Assembly (NCBI GenBank): GCA_016793885.1
Contig: JAEUHE010000121.1
Coordinates: 1 to 37,495 of the forward strand
Origin: Verrucomicrobiales bacterium
Lineage (GTDB): Bacteria; Verrucomicrobiota; Verrucomicrobiia; Limisphaerales; UBA11320
DNA length: 37,495 nucleotides
Direction of reading: 5' to 3'
The notes under the pieces were generated by a model that was not told the origin of the DNA, ran no database searches, and saw nothing but the letters and a program-made list of their open reading frames with translations. Shown piece by piece: positions 8,166-15,800 of this stretch. Positions within the stretch are counted from its first letter, which is position 1. Every line of letters starts with the position of its first letter. The position numbers and the translations under genes are program-made.

Positions 8166-9314
8166 TCAGTACTTAGCCACGGAGTGGTCGATCTCATCCG
8201 CCCAGGCCGTAATGCCACCCTTCACGCTTTTGGCATATTTGAACCCCTGTTCCTTGAGGAAGTTCAGAGCCTTCATCGAGCGAACCCCGCCCTTGCAGTG
8301 GAGGTAAATGGCCTGGTTGGGATCTAGCTCCGTAAAGCGCTGGGGCAAGGAGCCGAGCGGAATGAGCTGCACTCCGTTGACGTGACAGATCTGCCACTCG
8401 TCGGGATCGCGAACGTCGACCACCTTGATGTTCAGCTTCGGATCGTCCAAGGCCTTCTTCATGTCCTGAACGGTCACCTCGTCCGGGTTGGAGGTCGGAG
8501 TCGCGGGCTCGGCCGGGATGCCGCAGAACTGCTCATAGTCGATCAGCCCGTGAATCGTGGGCTTCTCACCGCAAAGCGGGCATTTCGGATCGCGACGCAG
8601 CTTTAGCTCGCGGAACTTCATGTCGAGAGCGTTGAACAGCATCAGGCGCCCGATAAGGGAGCTTCCCTTGGCCAGAGCCAATTTCAAAATCTCAGTGGCT
8701 TGGATGCAACCAATGATCCCCGGAAGGACACCGAGCACGCCACCTTCCGCGCAGCTCGGCACCATGCCCGGAGGCGGCGGTTCCGGATAGAGACAGCGGT
8801 AGCAGGGTCCGCCCAGATGAGGAGCGAAGACGCTCGCCTGGCCATCGAAGCGAAAGATCGAGCCGTAGACGTTCGGCTTCTTGAGCAGAACGCAGGCATC
8901 GTTCGTGAGGTAGCGGGTCGGAAAGTTATCGGTGCCATCTACCACGATGTCATACTGAGCGATGATCTCCATCGCGTTCTCGCTGGTCAGCCGAGTGTTG
9001 TGGATCACCACCTCCACCCCAGGATTCAATTGTGCGATGGTCTCCTTGGCAGATTCAGCCTTGGGTCGGCCGACGTCGCTCGTCCCATGGAGGAGCTGGC
9101 GCTGCAGATTGGAAAAATCAACGGTATCGAAGTCCACGATGCCGATCTTCCCGATACCGGCAGCCGCCAGATACATGGCGATGGGAGATCCTAGGCCGCC
9201 CGCCCCAATGCAAAGCACGCTGGTGGAGCAGATTTTCTTCTGCCCAGCCATGCCCACCTCGGGGAGGATAAGGTGTCGCGAATATCGTCGAATTTCGTCG
9301 TTACTGAGTTGCAT
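8166..9314 (-). CDS. moeB: MoeB/ThiF-type adenylyltransferase fused to a rhodanese domain (MoeBR/MoeZ-like)
   Basis: 382 aa, ATG at 9314. Residues 1-245 form an E1-like adenylyltransferase: RYSRHLILPEVG, the nucleotide loop GAGGLGSP (37-44), DFDTVDFSNLQRQ (61-73), DGTDNFPTR (126-134), and zinc cysteine pairs CYRC (171-174) and CPLC (245-248). Residues 275-382 are a rhodanese domain with DVRDPDEW and active-site HCKGGVRS (Cys340). In this family the first domain adenylates the C-terminal glycine of a MoaD, ThiS or CysO-like carrier, and the rhodanese supplies sulfur for thiocarboxylation. No carrier or molybdopterin gene lies nearby, so the pathway served (molybdopterin, thiamin, cysteine or tRNA thiolation) is open. 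Transcribed alone, divergent from punA. Confidence 0.92.
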   Translation of the reverse strand: MQLSNDEIRRYSRHLILPEVGMAGQKKICSTSVLCIGAGGLGSPIAMYLAAAGIGKIGIVDFDTVDFSNLQRQLLHGTSDVGRPKAESAKETIAQLNPGVEVVIHNTRLTSENAMEIIAQYDIVVDGTDNFPTRYLTNDACVLLKKPNVYGSIFRFDGQASVFAPHLGGPCYRCLYPEPPPPGMVPSCAEGGVLGVLPGIIGCIQATEILKLALAKGSSLIGRLMLFNALDMKFRELKLRRDPKCPLCGEKPTIHGLIDYEQFCGIPAEPATPTSNPDEVTVQDMKKALDDPKLNIKVVDVRDPDEWQICHVNGVQLIPLGSLPQRFTELDPNQAIYLHCKGGVRSMKALNFLKEQGFKYAKSVKGGITAWADEIDHSVAKY

Positions 9315-9437
9315 AAGCCAGAAACAAAGACAGTAGGGTGACGGGAGGAGAAATCAAGCCCATGAAAAGGAAGGCCGAAGGTTTGCCTTGGCAAGTGGTG
9401 GCGAAGCCGGAAAATGCACCCACCATTGAATTCACGC

Positions 9438-10268
9438 ATGAATCCCTCCCGAGCACGGGGACTCCAGTCCTCCGCGAAGCTGATCCGAGATCACCTGCTC
9501 CCGGGAACCAAGCTCGCCCTGGTGCTGGGCAGTGGTTTTCAGCCGGTGACAGCCGCGCTCCAAGTCCGCTCCGAGTTGGGCTATCATCTGCTGCGCGGTT
9601 TTCCCAAGCCATCCGTCCCCGGCCACGCCGGACGCCTCCTGTGCGGCACGCTGGGAGGAGCACCGGTGGCCGTGCTGAGCGGGCGAGCCCACTACTACGA
9701 AGGACACTCGCTGTGGGACGTAACTTTTCCGATCCGTGCCCTGGCCGCAGCGGGAATTCAAGCCATCTTGCTCACGAACGCGGCTGGCGGCATCAAACGG
9801 ACCCTGCGCCCGGGCACATTCATGCGCCTGACGGACCACATCAACTTCCTGGGCGAGAATCCCCTCCGCGGAGGTGCAGCCGATGGTGCCAGCCGGTTCG
9901 TGGACCTAAGCCAGACCTACGATCCGGGACTGGCGGACCTGCTAGTCCAGGCAGCCCGGACCGCCAAGGTGCGGCTGCACTCCGGGGTCTATCTTGCCGT
10001 CTCTGGACCGAGCTACGAAACACCCGCTGAAATCCGGGCGTTTCGACGCTGGGGAGCCGACGCGGTCGGCATGAGCACGGTTCCGGAAGCGATCGTGGCC
10101 CGCAGTCTGGGAATGCGCGTGGCCGGCCTATCTTGCATCACGAATGCCGCGGCAGGACTCAGCGTGAAGCCCATTTCCCACGACGAAGTGATCGAGTGCG
10201 GCCGGGCGGCAGGCCGGCAGGCCACTGAGTTGCTATCTCGATTCGCTTGTCTCTATGCTCAAGCCTGA
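9438..10268 (+). CDS. punA: Purine nucleoside phosphorylase, trimeric type
   Basis: 276 aa from the ATG at 9438; another in-frame ATG at 9414 would add 8 residues. It shows all the signatures of the trimeric PNP/MTAP family: phosphate-binding LGSGF (30-34), GRAHYYEGH (82-90), TNAAGGI (113-119), SGPSYETPAEIR (189-200) and GADAVGMSTVPE with the base/ribose-contacting Met-Ser-Thr (212-214). The enzyme splits inosine, guanosine or xanthosine with phosphate to give the base and ribose-1-phosphate in the cytoplasm. The M-S-T motif favours PNP over MTA phosphorylase. It heads a compact run of four plus-strand genes, with 39 bp to the iron permease. Confidence 0.93.
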   Translation: MNPSRARGLQSSAKLIRDHLLPGTKLALVLGSGFQPVTAALQVRSELGYHLLRGFPKPSVPGHAGRLLCGTLGGAPVAVLSGRAHYYEGHSLWDVTFPIRALAAAGIQAILLTNAAGGIKRTLRPGTFMRLTDHINFLGENPLRGGAADGASRFVDLSQTYDPGLADLLVQAARTAKVRLHSGVYLAVSGPSYETPAEIRAFRRWGADAVGMSTVPEAIVARSLGMRVAGLSCITNAAAGLSVKPISHDEVIECGRAAGRQATELLSRFACLYAQA

Positions 10269-10307
10269 CCATGCAATCACCACGCCTCGCGGAACGAAGG
10301 GCCGGCT

Positions 10308-12008
10308 ATGAAACGCTTTGACCTCACGCCCGGGACCGTCGCATTGCTCCTGGTTCTGGCGGCATTTTTCGGAATCTTCCTGTTTTACCCAGCCGGCCTG
10401 ATGCTGAAGGAAGCCTTTCTCGTCGAAGGGCGTCTCTCGCTAGTCAACTTCCAACTCCTTCTCCAAAGCCCGCTCCAGCGCGAATCCCTGCTTAACAGCC
10501 TGATGATCGCGCTCGTGACCACAGGGGGTGCCACCCTCGTCGCCTTGCCGATGGCGTGGTGCACGACGCGATTCAGCTTCAAGGGTCGGACCTGGCTGAA
10601 CGCCTTGCTTCTCGTCCCCCTGATCATGCCACCCTTTGTCGGTGCGATTGGGTTGAAGCAGCTGCTGGCCCGCTTCGGTTCCGTGAATCTGGCCCTGATG
10701 GATCTGGGCCTGCTCAGCCGCGATCATCCGATCGATTGGCTGGGCAGCGGGGGCTTCGGGGGTATCATTCTGCTGCAGATCTTTAACTTGTATCCCATCC
10801 TCCTGCTCAACCTGAGCGCGGCGCTCGCCAATCTCGACCCGTCGCTGAAGGAAGCGGGACAAAACCTGGGGGCCAGCCATTGGCGACTCTTTCGAACCGT
10901 CACGCTCCCCCTGATCCTCCCCGGGTACTTCGCCGGAGCAATACTGGTGTTCATCGCCGCGTTCACCGACCTGGGCACCCCTCTCATCTTTGGATACTCC
11001 CGGGTGGTGCCGATGCAGATCTTCGATGCCATCAATGACCTGAATGCCAACCCGCTGGGCTACACCCTCGTCACCTTCGTGTTGATCATGACACTGGTGC
11101 TGTTTGTAGTCAGTAAACGATGGCTGGCGGGACGCCGATTCGAGATGCTCCCACGCGGCCATGTGACGGGGAGCGAGCAACCCGCCACGCCATTCCAAAC
11201 CTTTCTTCTCTGGTCGCTGCTCGGCGGTTGGACCCTGGTCGCCCTGCTGCCCCATTTCGCAGTGGTTGGACAATCGTTCTCAGCACACTGGTTTTTCTCG
11301 GTCCTCCCGGACACCTGGACCACCGAGCACTATTCCTCACTGTGGGGACATGGCCTCACCGCCAGCAGCATCCGGAACAGCCTCCACTATTCCAGCCTCA
11401 GCGCCTTGGTAGACCTGGTCCTGGGAGTTTCAATCGCCTGGCTGCTCACCCGCCGGCGCATCCCGTGCGCAGGACTGCTGGATGCTCTCTCGATGTTGCC
11501 GCTGGCACTGCCCGGCTTGGTGCTGGCTTTTGGCTATGTAGCCGCCTTTGACTTCGAGACCCCGTGGCTGAACCCACGTCTCGACCCGGTGTTCCTGCTG
11601 GTCATCAGCTACAGCGTGCGACGCCTCCCCTACATTGTCCGGTCCGCTTACGCGGGTTTTCAGCAAACCAGCGTCACCCTCGAGGAAGCTTCCGCCAATT
11701 TGGGTGCCAGCCCCTGGCGAACCCTTCGCAAAATCACCCTTCCACTCGTCACCGGCCACTTGGTCGCCGGAACCCTGCTCACCTTCTCTTTCGCCATGCT
11801 CGAGGTGAGCGATGGCTTAATTCTGGCCATGAAGGACGTCTATTTTCCCCTGACCAAGATGATTTACGTGCTTATGGGCCGCATCGATCCCGGAGCTCCC
11901 GGAATCGCCTGCGCCCTGGGCGTCATCGGCATGCTCCTGCTCACCACCAGCTTGCTCCTCGCCGGACGACTCCTCGGTAAGAAGCTCGGTCAGTTATTCC
12001 GCGCATGA
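10308..12008 (+). CDS. Iron(III) ABC transporter permease, two fused membrane modules (FbpB-like)
   Basis: 566 aa, ATG at 10308. The protein is a tandem of two BPD-type permease modules of about six membrane helices each, the usual architecture of FbpB/SfuB ferric-iron permeases. Each module carries the ATPase-contacting EAA-like loop: SLKEAGQNLGASHWRLFRTVTLPL in the first half, and EEASANLGASPWRTLRKITLPL in the second (both quoted in part here). It should pair with the binding lipoprotein at 6935-7891, from which it is separated by the antisense moeB gene and punA. No ATP-binding subunit is encoded beside it. A 31-bp gap separates it from the next gene, consistent with one transcript. Confidence 0.9.
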   Translation: MKRFDLTPGTVALLLVLAAFFGIFLFYPAGLMLKEAFLVEGRLSLVNFQLLLQSPLQRESLLNSLMIALVTTGGATLVALPMAWCTTRFSFKGRTWLNALLLVPLIMPPFVGAIGLKQLLARFGSVNLALMDLGLLSRDHPIDWLGSGGFGGIILLQIFNLYPILLLNLSAALANLDPSLKEAGQNLGASHWRLFRTVTLPLILPGYFAGAILVFIAAFTDLGTPLIFGYSRVVPMQIFDAINDLNANPLGYTLVTFVLIMTLVLFVVSKRWLAGRRFEMLPRGHVTGSEQPATPFQTFLLWSLLGGWTLVALLPHFAVVGQSFSAHWFFSVLPDTWTTEHYSSLWGHGLTASSIRNSLHYSSLSALVDLVLGVSIAWLLTRRRIPCAGLLDALSMLPLALPGLVLAFGYVAAFDFETPWLNPRLDPVFLLVISYSVRRLPYIVRSAYAGFQQTSVTLEEASANLGASPWRTLRKITLPLVTGHLVAGTLLTFSFAMLEVSDGLILAMKDVYFPLTKMIYVLMGRIDPGAPGIACALGVIGMLLLTTSLLLAGRLLGKKLGQLFRA

Positions 12009-12039
12009 TTCCAACATCCACCCCCCCTCTCGCCACGCT

Positions 12040-13509
12040 GTGTCTCCTGCGCTGATTCTGAGCTGCATCGGCGTCTACTTCGCCGTTCTCCTGGGTATCG
12101 CCTGGGTGACCAGCCGCAATGCCGGCAGCTCGGCCTATTACCTGGGGAACAAATCCTCACCTTGGTACGTGGTCGCGTTTGGATTGATCGGAGACTCGTT
12201 GTCAGGGGTGACCTTCATCTCCGTGCCCGGCAGCGTCGGAACCCAAAAGTTCTCCTACCTGCAGGTCGTGCTCGGCTACATGGTCGGCTACATCCTCATC
12301 GGCGCGGTGCTCCTGCCGCTCTATTATCGGATGAACCTGACTTCCATCTACGGATACCTGCGCGAGCGGTTCGGAACCGTCTCCCAACGCACGGGAGCCG
12401 CCTTCTTCCTGCTCTCCCGGTTGCTCGGGGCCGCCGCTCGACTTTTTTTGGCGGCCACTGTGGTTCAGACTTTTGTCTTCGATGCCTGGGGGGTTCCGTT
12501 CTGGCTCTCGGTCAGCGGCATCATCGCGCTCATCCTGCTCTACACTTACCGGGGAGGGATTAAAACTCTGGTGTGGACCGATACCTTTCAATCCACGTTT
12601 CTGCTGCTGGGGGTGGTGCTCTCCATCGCGATCATGATGCGGAAAATGGGGTTGGACGCCCGGGGACTCATGGACACCCTCGCGCAAAGCCCACATACCA
12701 AAACCTTTTTTTGGGGCGACTGGCACAGCCCGGACTATTTCTGGAAACAGTTTCTGAGCGGCATTTTCATCGCCGTGGTCATGACCGGATTGGACCAAAA
12801 CTCCATGCAGAAAAACCTGAGCTGCCCGAACCTCAAGGATGCTCAGAAAAACCTCTATTGGTTCGGATTGGTAGTCGTCCTGGTCAACGCGTTGTTCCTA
12901 AGCCTCGGAGCGCTGCTCTACGCGTATTGCGCGTCTCAAGGCATCGATATTCCCAAGCAGACGGATCAGCTCTTCCCGAGTCTAGCGCTGCAGCACCTGG
13001 GACCGCTAGCCGCCATCGTCTTCGTGATCGGGTTAACCGCTGCGACCTTCTCCAGCGCGGACTCCGTGCTGACAACGCTAACGACTTCCTTCTGCATCGA
13101 CATACTGGGATGGAAGGAATCCGAGCTCAGCGATGCTCGGGATCAGACCCGGCGGCGCCATCTGGTGCATCTCCTGTTCGCGATCCTGCTCCTGCTGGTC
13201 ATCTTGGCTTTCCGCTGGTGGAACAATCAGGCGATCATAGGCGTGGTGCTTAAGCTGGCGACCTACACTTATGGTCCGTTGCTGGGACTCTTCTCCTTCG
13301 GCCTCCTCTGCCGCCGGCAGGTGCGGGACGGATGGGTGCCCTGGATCTGCATCGCCAGCCCACTGCTGTGCCTGATCTTGGAGCGCCACTCCGCCGAATG
13401 GTTCGGAGGCTACCGGTTTGGCTTTGAACTTCTCATGCTGAACGGCCTGTTGACCGCGCTGATGCTGATTCCTAACTCTAGACGGCCCCCTTGTTCTGAA
13501 GTAGGGTGA
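12040..13509 (+). CDS. Sodium/solute symporter family protein (SSS, SLC5-like)
   Basis: 489 aa, starting with GTG at 12040; no in-frame ATG lies closer than about 95 codons in. About 13 membrane helices are visible. Family hallmarks include YYLGNKSSPWYVVAFGLIGDSLSGVTFISVPG after the first helix (the sodium-site region), RLLGAAARLFLAATVVQ, and YRGGIKTLVWTD. Members use the sodium gradient to import sugars, amino acids, nucleosides, sialic acid or carboxylates. The substrate is not readable from sequence; the upstream nucleoside phosphorylase makes a nucleoside a reasonable guess but no more. It overlaps the following gene by 4 bp (GTGA), indicating translational coupling. Confidence 0.9.
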   Translation: MSPALILSCIGVYFAVLLGIAWVTSRNAGSSAYYLGNKSSPWYVVAFGLIGDSLSGVTFISVPGSVGTQKFSYLQVVLGYMVGYILIGAVLLPLYYRMNLTSIYGYLRERFGTVSQRTGAAFFLLSRLLGAAARLFLAATVVQTFVFDAWGVPFWLSVSGIIALILLYTYRGGIKTLVWTDTFQSTFLLLGVVLSIAIMMRKMGLDARGLMDTLAQSPHTKTFFWGDWHSPDYFWKQFLSGIFIAVVMTGLDQNSMQKNLSCPNLKDAQKNLYWFGLVVVLVNALFLSLGALLYAYCASQGIDIPKQTDQLFPSLALQHLGPLAAIVFVIGLTAATFSSADSVLTTLTTSFCIDILGWKESELSDARDQTRRRHLVHLLFAILLLLVILAFRWWNNQAIIGVVLKLATYTYGPLLGLFSFGLLCRRQVRDGWVPWICIASPLLCLILERHSAEWFGGYRFGFELLMLNGLLTALMLIPNSRRPPCSEVG

Positions 13510-14141
13510 CCCGCGTGAACGTTCCCCTGAGATCAGTTCGCCGTGCGACTCTCGATGACCTGCCCAAATTGGTTCCTTTGTGGAAGCTCGAGCAGCTTCC
13601 TTGGGCTGAGTTCGAACGGCGCTTTAAGGAATTTCAGGTGGCCGAGTCCGACGAGGGAGAGATCCTGGGAGCCATTGGAGTCCAAGTTGCCGGCTTGGAA
13701 GCCCGACTGCATAGCGAGGCCTTTGCGCACTTTGATCAGGCCGACACGTTGCGGGAGCGATTCTGGGCCCGGATCAAAGTCATGGGTGAGAACCAAGGCT
13801 GGGTCCGAGTTTGGTCGGAACTCTCCAGCCACACCTGGCGACAATTTGGCTTCGACCCACCGAATCCCGAACAGATGGCGCACCTGCCGGAGCTGTTCTC
13901 CCAGGTGGGAACCGGGACGTGGAATGTGATTCAATTGAAGGAGGACAAAGTAAGCGGACCCTCGGTCGATGCCGAATTTCAAATCCTGAAAATGGCCTAT
14001 CAGGAGGAGAATCAACGCCTGATGAAGCGGGCGCGGACGCTACGAAATTTCTCGATCCTCTTGGCCGCAGGGTTGGTCGGCTGGATGGCTTGGTGGGGAA
14101 TCAAGCTGTTCAAAAACAAGGACCGCCTTCCCCGCAGATAA
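13506..14141 (+). CDS. GNAT-like N-acetyltransferase with C-terminal membrane anchor
   Basis: 211 aa, GTG start at 13506 inside the stop of the symporter gene (GTGA overlap); a second GTG three codons on is possible. Residues 9-125 look like a GNAT fold: the opening VRRATLDDLPKLVPLWK, a central strand EGEILGAIGVQVAG, a helix and loop (FDQADTLRERFWARI), then RVWSELSSHTWRQFGFDPP. The acetyl-CoA pyrophosphate loop (Q/RxxGxG/A) is not clear, so the enzyme may be atypical or inactive. A charged helix (residues 155-180) leads to one membrane helix (FSILLAAGLVGWMAWWGI) and a basic cytoplasmic tail. Convergent with the next gene, with only 8 bp between stops. Confidence 0.72.
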   Translation: MTRVNVPLRSVRRATLDDLPKLVPLWKLEQLPWAEFERRFKEFQVAESDEGEILGAIGVQVAGLEARLHSEAFAHFDQADTLRERFWARIKVMGENQGWVRVWSELSSHTWRQFGFDPPNPEQMAHLPELFSQVGTGTWNVIQLKEDKVSGPSVDAEFQILKMAYQEENQRLMKRARTLRNFSILLAAGLVGWMAWWGIKLFKNKDRLPRR

Positions 14142-14149
14142 GCGGGCTG

Positions 14150-14638
14150 CTATGGCTTGGCCGGGGCAGTTGGCTTGGCGGTCTCGTGGCGAATGACAAT
14201 GAACCAGGCGCTCTGGCTGTTGTCATTCTTGTCGTCTCCCGCAAAGATCAAGGTCTCGCCTTTGGGAAGCGGCTTTTCATGCCGGATGACCTCTTTATCC
14301 TTGCCGTAGAGCTTCACCTTGATGCGTGATTCGCTGAGATCCTTCACGTCAAAGTAGCAGACTTTGTTGATCTCCACCTTGGTATACTGATTGGTGGTAA
14401 TCCCAAAGGAAACCTTCTTCTCCTCAAAGTAGTTCTTCCACTTGAAGGGCATGCTGTCGAACTTCTTCTTCAGCTCAGGAGGAATGGGCTTGTGCTCGGG
14501 CTTGGGCGAGCTTCCATCATTGGTAGCCCAAACCAGCAACGCCTCCAGTCGGATATCGGCAGCCCGCAAGACTCCCGGCCCTGCCGTGAGGAGAACACTA
14601 GCGAGACACACCCGCCAGAAAGCAATAGAACAACGCAT
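14150..14638 (-). CDS. Small secreted protein, last gene of a sigma/anti-sigma operon
   Basis: 162 aa from the ATG at 14638, two bases after the anti-sigma stop; a TTG at 14644 overlapping that stop is the alternative. It has a signal peptide (FWRVCLASVLLTAGPGVLRAAD), then a compact charged domain with LEALLVWATNDG, PPELKKKFDSMPFKWKNYFEEKK, and a beta-rich second half. It ends with a short proline/alanine tail. I recognise no catalytic motif and no named family. The tight coupling to the anti-sigma gene suggests it is made under the same control and acts in the periplasm or envelope, possibly as part of the signal-sensing circuit. Confidence 0.8.
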   Translation of the reverse strand: MRCSIAFWRVCLASVLLTAGPGVLRAADIRLEALLVWATNDGSSPKPEHKPIPPELKKKFDSMPFKWKNYFEEKKVSFGITTNQYTKVEINKVCYFDVKDLSESRIKVKLYGKDKEVIRHEKPLPKGETLIFAGDDKNDNSQSAWFIVIRHETAKPTAPAKP

Positions 14639-14640
14639 CT

Positions 14641-15159
14641 TCAATTCACATCATCCGAAACCACCTCGGACGAAGCTTGGTCTTTATCATAAAGCCAAAC
14701 GACTGTCACCTTCTCAGATTCCGATCGGAAGGTGACTGCACTCGTTTCTTCCAGGGGGCTCTCCGTCTCTTCGTGCAAGGATGCCACAGAAACGCCGGGA
14801 AGGGACCCGTCTCGCAAGCTCATGATCAAGACCAGGCCAGCCAGAGCAGTGCCGGTCAGAGGTAATAGCGTTCGACGCAACCACCCAGACCACCAGCCCC
14901 CACTCACTGCGGCCACTTCGTTCTGAGCCTCCACGCGTTCGAGTCGACGCTCAATCTGGCTCCAATAAAATTCACGGCTGGCCGGCACGCTCACTACGGG
15001 ATCGGCCTCCCGCAGCGCCTCCTTCACCATGACCAGCTCCTGACGCAGAGCCTGCAGGCTCGCATCCTCGGCCAGAAGTTTCTCCAGAGCCAATCTCTCG
15101 CCGCCCGACAGCTCACCATCCACGTAAGCCTGCAGCTTGATTCCTATGTCCTCTTTCAT
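14641..15159 (-). CDS. Probable membrane-anchored anti-sigma factor
   Basis: 172 aa, ATG at 15159, one base after the stop of the sigma-factor gene. The cytoplasmic part (1-90) begins IGIKLQAYVDGELSGGERLALEKLL, typical of anti-sigma N-terminal helices, but the His-Cys-Cys zinc triad of ZAS anti-sigma factors is absent. One membrane helix follows (LLPLTGTALAGLVLIMSL, about 97-114), then a 55-residue acidic periplasmic tail. The assignment rests on this layout and on gene order. It would hold the sigma factor inactive until an envelope signal arrives. Confidence 0.82.
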   Translation of the reverse strand: MKEDIGIKLQAYVDGELSGGERLALEKLLAEDASLQALRQELVMVKEALREADPVVSVPASREFYWSQIERRLERVEAQNEVAAVSGGWWSGWLRRTLLPLTGTALAGLVLIMSLRDGSLPGVSVASLHEETESPLEETSAVTFRSESEKVTVVWLYDKDQASSEVVSDDVN

Positions 15160-15160
15160 G

Positions 15161-15763
15161 TCAGCTCATCTCCTCTCGTTTATAAGCGGCCATCAGAGTG
15201 GCCATGCGGCGGCGCGCGTAGAACAATCGGGACATGACCGTCCCGATCGAACACTCCATTCGCTTGGCAATCTCTTTATATTCCAGCTCTTCAAACTCAT
15301 GTAAAACCAGTACTGTGCGGTGCGCGGAGGACAACTTGCCCAACGCCTCATCGATTCGCTTCCGTAACTCCGTCCGTTCCAAACCCTGGGTGGGATTATG
15401 AGTCACGACCGGCATCTGCCGCTCAACCCCGCCCGACTCTTCTTCCAGGAGCTCAATCGACTCTGCCCGCTGCCGCTTGTGCTTGCGCAGCTGATCCAGA
15501 CACAGATTGATCACAATCCGAGTCATCCAGGTCACAAAGCTCGATTCACCCTCGAATTGCTTCAGACGCTGCCAACCCTTCACCCAGGCTTCCTGGGAAA
15601 GATCCATCGCCTCTTCCTCGTTCCGCATCATGCTGAACGCCCGAGCATAGATCTTGTCTCGGTGACGACCGACTAACTCCTCGAACGCCTTCATGTTCCC
15701 GCGCTGGGCGGCCTTCACGAGGCGATCGTCGGGTTGTTCAGCGTAATTATCCCGAGCTGGCAT
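15161..15763 (-). CDS. ECF-type RNA polymerase sigma factor
   Basis: 200 aa, ATG at 15763. Sigma region 2 spans about 25-95: FEELVGRHRDKIYARAFSMM, then the core-binding and -10 recognition helices (AMDLSQEAWVKGWQRL, FVTWMTRIVINLCLDQLRK). A linker leads to region 4 (about 140-195) with LSSAHRTVLVLHEFEELEYKEIA and the helix-turn-helix CSIGTVMSRLFYARRRM that reads the -35 element. Region 3 is missing, as in ECF/group 4 factors. It is 37 bp downstream of hisB on the same strand and one base upstream of the anti-sigma gene, so it may be expressed partly from the hisB promoter. Confidence 0.94.
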   Translation of the reverse strand: MPARDNYAEQPDDRLVKAAQRGNMKAFEELVGRHRDKIYARAFSMMRNEEEAMDLSQEAWVKGWQRLKQFEGESSFVTWMTRIVINLCLDQLRKHKRQRAESIELLEEESGGVERQMPVVTHNPTQGLERTELRKRIDEALGKLSSAHRTVLVLHEFEELEYKEIAKRMECSIGTVMSRLFYARRRMATLMAAYKREEMS

Positions 15764-15800
15764 GTTTGACTGGGTTAGCTACCAAGGTATTCAGGGAAAG

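Noticed and set aside
7924..8307. 127-codon plus-strand frame after the iron-binding lipoprotein
   Set aside because: Runs through an inverted repeat and into the antisense of moeB; composition unlike a protein.
10440..11273. 277-codon minus-strand frame opposite the iron permease
   Set aside because: Antisense to a clear membrane protein; rich in H, Q, E and R as expected from reverse-complemented hydrophobic codons.
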